This document shows positions 20,706 through 33,700 of a stretch of 64,000 nt of DNA, piece by piece. Numbering within the stretch: the first letter of the stretch is position 1; every line of letters begins with the position of its first letter. A model generated the notes under the pieces. The model did no database searches and was not told the DNA's origin. It saw only the letters and a program-made list of their open reading frames with translations. This DNA comes from Echria macrotheca. Taxonomy: Eukaryota > Ascomycota > Sordariomycetes > Sordariales > Schizotheciaceae. Location: NCBI GenBank assembly GCA_030411725.1, contig MU839829.1, forward strand, positions 1,984,001-2,048,000, read 5' to 3'. The translations under genes and the position numbers were made by a program.

Positions 20706-22148
20706 CTACTCACCCCGAGGTCTCTTGGTTCCGTGAGGGTTCTGCCACTCGTTGGTCTGGGTGCCGGCTCCGAAGAAGGGCGTGGTGAACTGGGGAGCCA
20801 TGCCCTGGAAGCCTGGGATCCGGTTAGCAAAAGGTGTTCGACGGAAGATGGCAGCAAAAGAGGTGGGGCGGAAGAGAGCAGTGGTAATGGACATCCGACG
20901 GAAGGAAGCAGGAATATAGATCCGACGGAAGGAGGCACGGATATAGATCCGACCAAGAGGAACAGAGATCGGACGCCAGGAGGACATGATGACAATCCAA
21001 CGAAAGAAGGGGGATAAAGAGCGTGAAAAGACTTACCAGGCATACCGCCGCCCATCATTCCCATGCCCGCCATAGGACCGCCAGGCATACCAGGCATGCC
21101 ACCCATAGGCATGCCACCGCCCATCATGCCAGCGCCCATCATGTTATTCATGCCACCGCCACGACCACCGCGCATACCGGGGTTGTTATTGCGCATGCCG
21201 CCACCCATCATTCCGCCACCACGGGGAAACGCGCCGCCAAAGTTGGGTCCGCCCATGGGATTGTTAAAGCCCATGTTGTTGTTGAACGAGTGCATGTTGC
21301 CGCCTTGAAAGTTGCGGTTAAAACCACCGGCGTTCATGCCACCGCGTCCTCCATTGAAGCCGCCACGTCCACCGCGGAAGCCACTACCATAGTTGTTGTT
21401 CACACCCGAGAAGGTGGAACTACGCTCTTGGTAGTTAGGTCCAGAGGGCGCACGGTTCTGGCCATCGCGGGCACCGCGGTTGGGTGCATCCTTGGGGAGC
21501 GTGCGAAATGGATTGTTGTGGGGGCTCGCATACGCCACCGCATGGCGCTTCTGGCCAGGTTGAGCATCATCGTTAAGCGCATCCAACAGGCGCTTAACGG
21601 CAGTGGCAGCCTGTTGAGACGTGAACTCAACATACACCTGTCTGCTGGCAGTTAGTATATTGTACCGCCATTGTCCAAGAGGATCTTTAATGTAATGCTT
21701 ACCCCTTGCTCTTGCCGTTGACCTTGTGCTCACTAAACGTCAGGTCTTTGAGCTCATCTTCACAGCCCGCCTCGCGGACCCAGCCACGGATATCATCATC
21801 CGTGATCCACCAATTGAGCTCTGATATCATCAGAGCAGTGGTGGAGCCATGGTCAACGGGGCGTTCGTCAGAGCCCTCACCCTCCTTGCGCTTGACACCC
21901 TGCTGGGGGCGTTGATCGGGAGTCAGCGAGCGCTGGTCGCGATCACGGTCCATGTTGTCATGCTGGCCCTGGTAAACTTGATGGCCCTGGTCATGGTCGT
22001 TGTCGTGGCCATTGGCCTCGTGAGCATCATGGCTGTCGTAGTCCGCATGGTGGCCGTCATTGGTGGTGTTGGCATCATGGTCGTTACCGCCATGGTCATT
22101 GTTGCCATCATCACCGTAGACGTCAATTTCGAACTCTTCGTCTGCCAT
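20706..22148 (-). CDS. CPSF6-like RRM protein
   Basis: Three exons: 22148-21703, 21641-21037 and 20812-20706, 1158 nt, 385 aa. Residues 1-105 are rich in Asp, His and Asn. One RRM (about 107-180) starts ISELNWWITDDDIRGWVREAG, continues KVNGKSKG (end of exon 1) and QVYVEFTSQQAATAVKRLLD. The NWW.TDDD start and KS-KG-V-F pattern resemble the RRM of the cleavage factor Im subunit CPSF6, which selects poly(A) sites with CFIm25. From about residue 235 the chain is Gly/Met/Asn/Arg-rich with RGG repeats. The end (GFQGMAPQF, EWQNPHGTKRPRGE) lies on a small third exon found through branch TGCTAAC and the CAG acceptor. Fragments of this gene recur at 0.15-3.3 kb. The family assignment is by recognition only. 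Confidence 0.88.
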
Positions 22149-24830
22149 TGTTGCTCGTGTGATGGGAAAGTAAAATCAAAGTGAAGAAAGGTGGGAGAGA
22201 AAGAGGTGAAGGCTGATGTGAGCGGGAGATGGGTGGGAAGTTGGAAGATTGGGACTTGGGTGAGAACTCGGAAGCATTCACCAGGAAGGTTGGTGAATGG
22301 AGGAGCGATCGAGGTTTGATTCTCCAAGCCCAGGAAGAGAATTTATAGACTTCGTTTCAGGCGAGCTAGGCTCCGCGAGTGAAGGATCCGCGATTCCGCG
22401 CCCTACAAAGACGGGATGAATCCCACGGAATAGTTGGTGTGTATTGTCTATGCCAGCGGAATTTTTGTTGGGGCGCTGATGATCAGATCGATGCTCGGCG
22501 GTCGAGGGTATGCGAGGGGCCTTGGGAACTGGTCAGCGCTGGAGAACAAGGAGGCAGAGCCCAAGGCTCATTGACAGATGGGTTGGGAACTTGCAGACTA
22601 ATGGCTAAGAGCCGCACCCCCAAAAGCAATTCGAGTGTTGTAACCGCCTATTCGTTCTTCAGGGAGACAGCTCGTAATAGTGAGCTAGACGCTGGTTGCC
22701 AGAGTTAGCTCTCGCAAGGCTGATAACCGGTTGGGGCCTGTGATCTCTAACTGATTGCAGCCGGCGTAACCACACAACGGCTGGGTATTTTGACCGGGAT
22801 GGCTTGCTCTGGATCCTCGCTCAGTTTCGTCAAGGTCCAGGGTAACACTGGGAGAACTGGGAGACCAGCAGCACCTGTGGACTTGGATTTGTTGCCCCTC
22901 CAGGATTCGATCACTTCAGCTTTGGGTCGCTAGCTCGTGCTTGTCTCGTCAACTCTTTTGGTGTATTCGATCACAGCACCTGAGTGGCTCAAGGCAGCTT
23001 TCCTTGGCTCGCCTGCTTCGAGGGTAAGTAGTTCCCGTCTATTGTCGTTGCCCAAAGTGATTCCAGCTCTGGTGGGATGGCGTTGCGGTACTCGTAATCG
23101 AATGCCCGGGAGGGTCAAAGAGGCGGAAATCAACTTGAATTATCACTGGAAGGCTTATTCAGTACAGGCGTCTGTAAAGCGTTCTCCCAACATCAGTAAT
23201 TGATTTCTGACCCGTTTCCGTAGCCGACGAGATACGACGCCCCTGCCAACACGACCGGCCCAGACACAGAGAGCCAAGCCGGTCAGAAGACTCCAAGTTG
23301 GAGGCGATAGGCGGCTGACAGTCCAAAGAGAGAAAAGGAAAACACAGAGATTCAGTCATACGTACATTCCGATCCTCAAGCCAGACGGAAGACTGCGAAC
23401 TCAGAAGATAAACCGGGTAGCCGGACAGAAGAGAACAGAGATCCAAGATGCAGCTCTGTGCTGACGGTCTTGTTCTGACAGGCTTGGAGGCTTCTTATGC
23501 CCTCCGGGTTTGGAAGAAGGATATTTGTTTCCTGGCCCAGTACAGAACGCAATTCGTTTGATGGGATGTCTCTTTCCTTTCTCTCCGCCCTCGATTCCGC
23601 TTTGCACACCAGGACCCCGGTAATCCTGCTCTGAAGGATATTCAAATGGACTTTCAAAGAAAGGATTGGCGATGTGTTAGTCTTTGAATTCACGAAGAGC
23701 CGGGGAAGGATGGATGGTGGGTGGGTGGACGGTTGGATCGATCTGGGACGGGATGGGAGAGGTCGTCGAAGTCGTCGCTGTCACAATCGGGCGAGAGGGA
23801 GGCTAGTGGGACTTTCGCCAGCGGGGTGTCTGGGCTAGTGGGAACAGGATTCAGCGATATTCTCGGATGGATAGCAAGAATAGATCGAGGACAGCCACAT
23901 GGATGCTGTGGTGATGTCGGGAGGAACCTACCAATGTTGGCGAGTGGGCAAAATTCAATGGAGCTTCTGACGCCCTGACCTCGCCTGGACGGGGCGCGAC
24001 GAGGCTGTTGAGCTTGGACTTTGAAAGGGTCTGGTCCGTGCGCCCTGTAGGGTCTAGGGTTGTCTGTGGCAGTGACGACTCTTTTCTTTGTGTCTTGGCT
24101 TTCAGTATTTCAACCAGAGCAGCTCCTGCAGCAAACTACTTCTCGACTAGGGCTGGTAGACTGGTACTTGCTGCACCGGATGTCTAATTTTGTGGCCCTC
24201 AATCCCGAGCCGTACATGACTTTGCAGAGTTGAAGAGCCTCTTTGCAGCGGTTGTTCCTGCTAGTTGCCTGATAATCAACCGCCTAGTGGCGGATCCGAG
24301 AGATTGCGAGAGATCAAACAAAGCAAAGCGCACCTATTCGTTGTGGTTCTGTTTGCTGAATGTCTTGTTTGCAACCTTCTCGACCTCTACATTTGTAGAG
24401 GTCCACTGTCTGGCAGACAGGGCAGCCCCTTGCGATAGTTACAGAGTCTAGGCCAAGGTCAGCCCGACCAGAAAGAAAATCAAGCATTGAATTACAGCAT
24501 TCCGTGTGATACTGCCTCATTACAGGTTTGATAAAATTCAAAGTAACTACCTAGTCTCTGTACAAAGTTTTGTACTTCCTCTCGTTCCAATCGTTGAGCC
24601 GGTAGTTAACATGAAAGATCTCTTAACTGATAACCGGGATCCAGCGTCCCCTGCCAAGACGGCTGTCCGCGCTTGGCACCTTACCGAAACGGGACAGCTC
24701 TGTAATAAAAGTGAAAATCGGCGACGAGGGGCGACAACAACCACCACAGCCATGAATTGAAGCCTCTGTGGCGTCTTGTCTGGCTTAACTCTCTAGTAGC
24801 AGTCGCGCTGCTGCATTCTAAAATTGAAAT
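22149..24830. promoter_or_regulatory. Divergent intergenic region CPSF6-like / aldehyde dehydrogenase
   Basis: 2.7 kb between divergent starts. No gene, tRNA or repeat that I can support. Promoters for both genes must lie at the two ends; the middle is unexplained. Confidence 0.5.
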
Positions 24831-26736
24831 ATGGCGACAAGCACGCTAGACATCGCCGGCAGCCTGATGCTCCGGCTTCAATCTGCTATCCAAGACTCGT
24901 TGTACGACTTCCTCTCCTAACTGATCCCTAGCTGATCCCCCCCCAATCGTCTCTCCTGATATACTGACAACTTGCACCAGGCCAATTGAGATCCCGAACT
25001 TCGTATGGACCCTTGTCTGGACTTGCGTCGGTGCCTCGGCGCTGTGGTATATGGCATTTCGAGAAAAAGATCAACCGATTCGCTACAAGATTCCCTCCCC
25101 CAAGCTTCCCGAGAAACATGAGATCCTCGAGCAGCCCAGTATCAAGGTGTCCGGCTCGACCGCCGTCCAGTGCTATGCTCCCGCAACCGGGCAGCTCCTG
25201 GGACTCCTCAACCCGGCTACCCCCGATTCGATCGACCGTGCGATTAAGCAGGCCCAGGCCGCGCAGGCAAAATGGGCAACCACGTCGTTCCGTGCGCGTC
25301 GCCAAGTTCTCCGGTCTCTGCTACAACACGTCCTTGATAATCAAGAGGAGATATGTCGCATTGCGTGCCTTGATAGCGGAAAGACCATGGTCGACGCGCA
25401 GCTCGGGGAGATTCTCGTAACGACGGAGAAGCTCGAGTGGACCATCAAGCACGGCGAGAAGGCTTTACGCCCCTCGCGCAGGCCGACCAACCTACTCATG
25501 AGCTATAAGCGTAACACAGTGCATTACGAGCCCCTGGGTATCGTCGCGGCCCTGGTTAGCTGGAACTACCCGTTTCATAACCTCATCGGCCCCATTATCA
25601 GCGCCATCTTCGCCGGCAATGGTATCTTGGTCAAAGTCTCGGAGCAGACGGCCTGGAGCTCGACTTACTTTGCCAATATCGTCCGGGGCGCCCTGGCTGC
25701 CCATGGACACGACCCTGCCCTGATCCAAACTGTGGTCTGCTGGCCGGAAACGGCTGGTCATATCACTTCGCATCCTAGTATCCAGCACATCACCTTCATC
25801 GGCTCTCGCCCGGTTTGCCACAAGGTCGCAGCCTCGGCGGCCAAGACACTTACCCCCGTTCTCGCCGAGCTGGGTGGAAAAGACGCCTCTATCGTTCTCG
25901 ACTCCGTTGGTAAGCGCGATCTCCCTCGCGTCGTCGAAACGCTTCTGCGTGGCTCGTTCCAAGCCTCAGGCCAGAACTGTATCGGCATCGAGCGAATCAT
26001 CTCCCCGCCAAAGACCTACGAGCAGCTTGTCAAGATTCTCGAGCCGCGCGTCCGCGCACTGCGGCTTGGCCCGCAGGGCGATGTTGGCGCCATGGTCTCC
26101 GACAACTGCTTTGGACATCTTGAGAAACTCATCGACGACGCCGTGAGCAACGGTGCCCGTCTACTTGCCGGCGGCAAGCGCTTCACGCACCCGGATCACC
26201 CCAAGGGCCACTACTTCACACCTACCTTACTCGTCGACGTGACCCCCGACATGGCCATCGCGAAGGAAGAGTGTTTTGCCCCCATCATGGTGTTGATGAG
26301 GGCCCCGTCGGACTCGGCAGCAGACATTCTGGCCGTCGCCAATGCACCAGACTTTGGACTGGGCAGCTCCGTGTTTGGATCCGAGTCGGATCCTCGGCTG
26401 GCAACCATCGTACGCGGACTCAGGGCCGGCATGGTGGCCGTCAATGATTTTGGCGCCACGTACGCTGTCCAGCTCCCCTTTGGAGGCGTGGGTGGGTCGG
26501 GATACGGGCGATTTGCGGGCGAAGAGGGTCTCCGTGGGCTCTGCAACATCAAGGCCGTGTGTGAGGATCGGTTCGCCTGGCTCGGTATCAGGACGTCGAT
26601 CCCGAGACCTATGCAGTATCCCGTTCCCGACCAGGAGCGGAGCTGGAGGTTTGCCAGGGGCGTGGTCGAGCTCGGGTACCGGATGACTTTGTTGGGCAAG
26701 CTGCAAGGGCTGCTGGGCTTGCTGAAGAATATGTAA
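24831..26736 (+). CDS. Membrane-anchored aldehyde dehydrogenase (Msc7 type)
   Basis: Two exons, 24831-24901 and 24981-26736, 608 aa. The first exon gives only 23 residues plus two bases. The intron (79 bp, branch ACTGAC, acceptor CAG) joins it in frame. Residues about 29-48 (FVWTLVWTCVGASALWYMAF) form one hydrophobic helix, so the enzyme is probably anchored in a membrane, as in the fungal Msc7 group. The ALDH fold follows: SWNYPF of the NAD site, ELGGKDAS with general base Glu320, and SGQNC with catalytic Cys357, then KEECFAPIM and FGGVGGSGYGR. It oxidises an aldehyde to an acid with NAD(P); the substrate cannot be read from the sequence. All catalytic residues are present. Confidence 0.93.
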
Positions 26737-27304
26737 TGGGTGGCTGGCTGGCTGGGACCTGGATTATGGGAAGGGGTGTATGGGGTTGGGGATAATGTAT
26801 ACATATACGTTTAATGCCGTGGATACTAAACTGACTTCGATGCTTACTGTGACGGTTGGGTCACAGGACCACACCCAATGAGCCAACACTCCCAAAAGGA
26901 TTGCCAGAATTCTAAGGTCAGCACCTCAGAATCCTAACTGTGGATATATGCCAGCACGACCCCCAGTCAGGGCCGTGACTACTTGGATGCTTAAACGATG
27001 TGTTGTTTTGCTCAGTCTGAACGTAACAAATAAATGCTCAGGATCAATCTCCAAGTTGCTTGCGGTCGGAAAGGTTCAGTCAGTTGAGTGGCTCTGGTTT
27101 CTTCTGGTTGTTTCACTACAATACTTCTGATGCGCTTTTTTCATTTCTGGCTACGGGATAATACGTTTATCTTCAAGTCTCTCTGGGGTTCCTCTACGGC
27201 GGTTTTAAGGTTCAGGTAAGGTCTACATGGATATCGTCTTGCCTATGCTGGGGATCTTTTGCCTGAGTTTTTCGCAAGCCATCTAGATAACTGATAGTTA
27301 CCCT

Positions 27305-27366
27305 TTCTCTATTTATCAAGTTTCCCGGCTTTTCTTCTCCTGTTTTCCCCTTCTTCTTCTTCCTCT

Positions 27367-27400
<34 letters not shown>

Positions 27401-27850
27401 GCTTTTCATCCTCCTCTTTTATTATTTTTCGTTTTCGTCTTTCATTTTGCTTTTAGGTTTTTTTTCTTCTCTCCCCTTTACTTTCTCTTTCTTCTTTTCT
27501 TTTCCTCCTTCCTCTTTTCTCTTCTCGTTTTTTCGTTTCTCGTCGCTCTTTTCTTTTCCTACCTCGCTCTTTTCCTACCTCGTTCTTTTTCTCCTCTGCT
27601 CTTTTCTTGTTTTTCTCTTTTTCTTCTTTCTTTCCTTTCAGTTTCCTTTTCCTTTTCTCTTTCTTTCTTTCTGTTTTTTGTTTTGCTCTTCCTTCTGTTT
27701 TCTTCTGTTTTCTTCTGTTCTCTTTTCTTTTTTTTTCTCTTCCTTCCTTCCTTCCTTCCTTCTTTCTTTCTTTTCCTTCCTTTTCTCTTTCTTTCCATTA
27801 ATTTTCTCTCTCTTTCTGTTCTTTTTTTGCTCTTCATCCTCTCCTCTCGC
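27305..27850. repeat. Polypyrimidine tract with 31-T run
   Basis: Over 500 bp that are almost all C and T on the plus strand, with a T run at 27369-27399 and CCTT/TTTC microsatellite stretches near 27740-27785. Phe/Leu/Ser and Lys/Glu/Arg-rich frames read from it are composition artefacts. Confidence 0.9.
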
Positions 27851-27921
27851 CATCTTTTCTTCTAGAACTCCAAACATCGGGCTGTTTTCATCTCATCTAC
27901 CTCTACAGCGTACCCATAACG

Positions 27922-27952
27922 AACCCTGCTAGTATACGCAACTAGCAGGGTT
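27922..27952. repeat. Perfect 12-bp inverted repeat
   Basis: AACCCTGCTAGT and ACTAGCAGGGTT flank a 7-nt loop, directly after the polypyrimidine tract. No terminator T-run follows on either strand, so it is not an obvious pol III end. Confidence 0.8.
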
Positions 27953-28455
27953 GTCTGTGCCGAGCGAAGTATAGAGCAAGAACCGTCTCAAAGAACCTTA
28001 ATAGAGGGACGATGGATTTCAGTTTAGAGTGTAGCCTACGTTGACACCTTACCAGCACCAAGGCACCCAGTATTCGCAGAAGATGATCGTTGCCTCCGTC
28101 GCCAACAGTCAGAGGAGCCATCACCAGTTGTGGAGAGAGTGTTCCTATTGAAGGTCGCGAGCCTATCTAACTGGACGTATCTAACTGACGCTGCCTTACT
28201 AGCAGACTGAGCTTATTTGACTGAACCTACCTGACCGAACCTACCTGGCCAACGCGCGGGGGACCATCGTCCATTTTTTACTCCATCTCAAAGGCGTTGT
28301 GCGTATAACACAGAGGGCGCGGTCCAACCCCGGTCTCCTCACCTGGCGAAACGAACAAGCCCAACAACCTTACTCGACCGTCGTGTCCAGCCTTATACAC
28401 GTTGCCCACGTGTGAGAAATACTCGACGCACCATCCAACTGACCGTCGTCTATCT

Positions 28456-30781
28456 GATAAGCCTGTCCCCTGCCTCGCTCTGACGTCTCATAATACCGAA
28501 ACGACGAACGTGTGTCTTGTCGCATATCATCCCGTCATCCCGGGCTTCTTGCCACTGGTGTCCTACTGGGAAACGCGTGTGGATTTTATCGTTCCAGACG
28601 ACCTCCGACGACCCGAATATGCAAGCGTTTCTCTCGTCTGAGACCACATGTGTGATCACGGCGTGTGGCTGCTATGTTGGTATTGTCTGGGTTAAAGTAT
28701 GTCGTGTCGTCTCCCACCTTAGTTCGGCTTCGGAAGAGATCGCGTGTTGTTCAAGACTTGTGTGGTCCGTCCATCCAGCTTAATCCATCTGCGCCTCCAC
28801 CCCTCCCACTGTTTCGGAATCGGGCAAACGATTCGGGGGTATGTTTCGTCAAGTTATCGTCTTCGCGCGGTTAGCTGGAGCGAGCGTGTCGATTATCCCG
28901 GCAGTCGAATGCTCAGTCTGAACTTGGACCTGTTCCTGAAGGGAACCCTCCCGCAACCCAGCAACCTAGATCTAGTCAGTTTGCCCGAATAACCCCCACA
29001 CCCCCTTCTTATTTCTGGACCCCATGGTTAGATAACTATCAACCATCAGTATCCCACTCGGTAGGTTGACCCCTCAACCGCAAGTCCCTTCAGGTATAGT
29101 ACCTTTTTCATGATGGAACCGAGGGCCAAGCTTGTGTGACCTCCATCCAAGCCGCGACATATCCCGTACTCGGTACATTTCTGCACTGGTACTGCTCGAA
29201 AAGGGCGGGTCCCGCCGAGGACAAGCTCCTGTCCCTGTGTAGCCCCGAGTTATAACGACACATGCTGGTACCCAGCCCGTTGGGAGTCGGTTTTCTCGTC
29301 CTGTTTTCCAAACGCTGGGTATATATCCTCGTGGGGGATGAATGCCGCACTTGGGAAAGTACTCCTTCGAAGGTCGTGGTACCGTATGTGCCCATGGCTG
29401 TCCTGAAGGGTAGTATACTGTGTAGTCATATACCACATACCACCGACGAAACGGTATCTGAGGATCCTCAAGTTGTCGAACAAGATGGCGTAATAGCCCG
29501 ATAGCGCAGCAGAGAGGGACACCGAGACTTCGAGCTTCGAAGTATGGACGCTTGTCCGACCTTGTTCCACCTGCGTCCCAAGTACCCTTCAGGAATCAAT
29601 GGGACTGTGTGACCGATCCGCCCGAGGTCGGTCAAGCTCGGTGTGGTCAGGCTGGACACCATCTCTTCCCAGAGCCGGTATAAGCCGCTTGCTATGCCCT
29701 CATCCATATCGTCATGGTCTGTCCGAGTAGATGCTGCCGTTGAGTCCACACGTCCAGCGACCCAGACGTTCCCCAAGAGGGACGGCCCCCCGGCCCCTCT
29801 TTCAAGAAACTTAGGCCACAAGAAGTGAGGTGTCGAGGAGAGGAGCCTTGAGCCTTGCACTCGCAGGGCACGACATAAGTATTTAAACCATCCCAAGACT
29901 CAAGCGCCCAGCCCCAAGCCACCATAGCGCCAAATCCCAACAAAGCAAAATGATGTGCGATAACGCAATCGCAGTTCCTCAGGGTTCGCTCTCGATCCCA
30001 AGACGTAAAAACGCCCACTAGAAAGAAAAGAGAAGAGTCCGATAAGGATAGTGTGCCCTCGGGCCGCCGGCACCAGCCAGCCAGCCCAGCCCTATGCCAC
30101 TCATCAACCCAGACAGACAGAAAGACAGACAGACAGACAGTTGTGCAATTCGTCTCAAAGTGTCGACCGAGACCGGTACCTGTCCCTGCCCTGCGCGCCT
30201 GCTTGCCCCTTGCTTATCGGCTTCGTGTCACACCAAACGGTTGATCCCCCCCGTCCCGAGCTGCCGGAGAGACATCCGTAGTAACGTGGGAAAAAAAGAT
30301 GCGGTCAAATCGTTTCCTGTCCTCCTCTCTCACTCGTGGTACAACTTCGGTGCATGGATGGGGGCACGGCACGGGAGCCGAGCGAGATCTGCTCAACAAA
30401 GATAAGCCCTGCCGGATGGTCTCGAGACGGAGTCTCTACATCGTTCCATGGCGTCCGCTTGGCGAGCCGCGACAAGAGTCTGGACCTCGCGCCGCGTGGC
30501 ATTGTCCAGATAAACTCATCAGGGTTCATCATCAGGCTAGGGTAGAGGAGACGCGCCGGGTAACTAGGTATATTAGGGCCATGACAGGTTGAATCTTCCA
30601 CGTGTCAGGCACAGTCCGAGCTGTTGGCTGTGTTTTATCTAATCACGCCCAGATATGGATGTCGGTCACAGTCGCCCAATGCTGGATGAAAATTGCGACT
30701 GGTCACGCTCACCAGATCCCGCCAGATCGGCACGCCCTGAATGGACAGCGGCCCGGCCTTCGGTTATCGCCAGGAGATAAG
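28456..30781. promoter_or_regulatory. Scattered GATAAG sites upstream of NIT2
   Basis: GATAAG at 28456-28461, 30041-30046, 30401-30406 and 30776-30781 on the plus strand; CTTATC at 30213-30218. Four of the five fall within 740 bp. NIT2/AreA-class factors bind such sites, so the sites could serve autoregulation, but they lie over 6 kb from the start codon and six-base motifs occur by chance. Confidence 0.25.
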
Positions 30782-33700
30782 ACGTTGGGCAAGATCTCAA
30801 CTCGATCTCGCCTGCAGGCATATATAGCAGCCTGGCATCCCGTCGGTGGTTTGCTGTCACTCGCAGGAAAGTCGATCGGTTCGCGAACTCACCATCTCGA
30901 TGCGACAGCTTTTCCATCCCCTAGGTCGGGGAGGGACACCGCCGATGGTTAAACGATGGCCGTGACAAGGGTTAGGGTTTGCCTTCGAACAACAACATCA
31001 GCACGCGCAACCTTTCCGGACAGACGACGGCAGATGAAAAGCCGCGAGCTGCTCACGAGCGGCCCAGTGGTGGTCGGAATCGTGGTCGAGACCACTGGGC
31101 AAGTCCGACTTCCTCGCCTTCGAATCAGCGGACCTTCGGCCCTCGACTCGACTTCCAGCGGCCTGGCCTGGCCTGGACTGCAAGGCCCCCCGCGCGCATC
31201 CCGCACCCAACCTTCCTTCGATCGCAAAGGCCCCCGCCTCGGTGCGGGGGTAAAATGAACCCCCACGCCTGTGACAGGACACCATTGGTCGTACCGAGAA
31301 GGCAGCCCGTCGCGGTCGCAACCAGCCACCAACGAACCGCTCGACGACGACAAAATCCCGCAGCCACCTCGCCCCTCACGAGCCTGATGCTGGCTCGACG
31401 CTGGAAAGCCCAGGCGCTTGGTCGGAATGGGAACGGAGACATGCGCCTGCCGGGTTTATTGAAAGAGCGTCACACAGTCCGGCGCCGGACTCCTCCTCCG
31501 GGCCTCATCAGGGTCCAGCAGTGCGCCGCCAAGGCGAGCAATGCGTGACGTCTCGGGTGTCGGCATTTTGCAACCGCGGCAAGTTTCGGTCGGCGACGTG
31601 GTGCGGGCGGACGTTCGCCATGTCCAGCTAGCTGTATTGCTGTCGACTGCTGAGGATGGAGAGAGCACGAGAGCTTGGCGGAGCAAGGGGTGTTTCGGGC
31701 TCCGTTCCCGCTTCACCGCCACGTCTCTGTCGTGGAGACCGCGTCGAAACATCAAGACTGGCGCGGCTAAGTGATGGCATTCGGTGCGGAGTGCGGCCGT
31801 GAGAGGGTCTAATAAACGGACCGTTGATTCGCTGCCGGCATGTCCTGGCTTCTGACGCCGGAATCTTCCGTAGGTTGCAAGCATGTGATGACGCCAAGGA
31901 CCTCTCAAAGCTTCGTAAATGTCGTTGCTGAAGCGCTCGTCACGACGGCGAAATCGGAACGACTCATCACCGCGTGCCCGGTGGCGGAGTGGCGTGGATA
32001 TGGGTTGCGACCACTTCGCGTCGTATACATTCTCGGCTCAGGTGCTGACGAGTTGTGGGCCGATTCCGGAGCCTTGCCTCTCAGCTTACACCCGACAACA
32101 CTTTCTGCGTGAGGTAGGTCTGCAGCACTCCGTACTACCCAGCGATGCGAAGGTTGGGAGAGGCTTCTGACCAACTGCCGGCTCTGTAAATGGCTAAATT
32201 CGAAATGCGGCACCGCCAAACCCAAGGCTTGGAACCGTGCCTGCTCCAGGGTCCTGGGAACGAGGCGTTCCAGGTTCACCACGAAACAAGTCCTCGAGCA
32301 ACCTGCTGGGCACGAGGCTGAGCGAGACCAAGTGCCGGGCAACCTCGCAATTCCTGTTATTTTCCCTACTCGACGCCCTAGATAACGTTAGCGCACGCTA
32401 CACGATGATGCAAGACGCTGAGGGCCCACACGATCGGGAATTAAAGGAGGAAGCATTAAAGCCAAGCCGTTGAGCATAGCGGCCGGAGGCGTCTGCACTC
32501 AATGTACCTCCCGGTACTATATGGCCGAGACTTTGCTCACCGGACAACCATTCAGCCAAGCTGCTGAAGTGTGAACCTACCTGACGACTCTGAAGCGGCC
32601 GAGTGTGGATATCGGTCCAGTATTTTGGCGAGAGCCGGCCCGCATGCAGCTCTGACGATACAAGCTCGATTCTGCCTTTGCCAATATGTCATCAGACGGA
32701 GACATCTGTCGTCTGGGTAGGTACGCTGTCCCACTGGAGCCTCTCGACGACCCGAGTTTGCGCTCTGGGCACACTACTCTATGACGTGGTGGTTGGGTAA
32801 CAAGTGCTTTCTCAACGCGTCACACAACATGCTGGGCTGCCAGTGTGGGAGGAGTCGAAGATTGAAAGAACTGCTGTGTACTGAACGAAGACTTCAATCC
32901 CCATCACACAAGGTTGGCTCCTTCCTTCTGTTTTTTTCATGCTTCGATGATGCCACCCCGCAAACGTTCCTTCCTAGAACGAGATGTGGCCCTAGCGCTC
33001 AGCCATCGAGATTCAGGGTCCAAGTGGGGTTCGCTGCCGCATTGTCCAATTGCGTCAGGCCGAAGTGCATGAGATGACGATAGAAAGAAGGAGCATTTCC
33101 CAAGCACACTTTCGAGGGCTCCTTCGACTCTCTCCAAAGCCGTAACGACTTAGCATCGTTGTAACTGATGCATTGTCCATCAGGAGCGTAGACTTTTGCC
33201 AGTCTCTGAGCAGGTTTTGCCTGGCCAATCGGAGGCCGTGAGATGGTGATGAGGTCGACGGGCGTCGTTCCATCGAGTGGGGGTCAACGTGCAGACACAT
33301 GCGAGTGCTGGGTGATCCTGGTCGGTACGGGACTCGTTGCACACCCCTTCGCGATCCATGCCATCCCGCATCGGGAACAGTTCGCCGTCGAAGGGGACCC
33401 CCTCGAATCTCCCTTCCGTGTCCGCCCACGGTTCACATTTGAAGTCCTCTAGCTAGCGAATCGCGATGCTGCGTCCATAACGTCATTTCGTCGGAGAGGT
33501 GCGCTCGAGGATGAGATGGGGCAGATCGACTGACTTCATTCTGCAGAGAGACTCCAAGTGGACAGACAGGCACGAGACAAAGGGGACATCGTCGAAGCGC
33601 CACAGTCGGCTTCCATTGGACACGAAGCGAGCCACGAGGGAGCCGAACCCGAAGAGAGTTGGAGAATTCCCCTGCTCACCCCACGCGGCGGGAAGAGCCC

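Noticed and set aside
20474..21010. C-terminal extension of the CPSF6-like protein by read-through
   Set aside because: The donor GTAAGT at 21036 and acceptor before 20812 restore the conserved end GTKRPRGE; the read-through is intron sequence.
27398..27932. Long Phe/Ser/Leu-rich open frames on the plus strand and Lys/Glu/Arg-rich frames on the minus strand
   Set aside because: They are read from the polypyrimidine tract; any frame of such DNA stays open. There is no domain or start context.
30949..31908. Overlapping 100-190-aa frames in the NIT2 upstream region
   Set aside because: Arg/Pro/Ser-rich in every frame, as expected of GC-rich non-coding DNA; no domain, no intron evidence.
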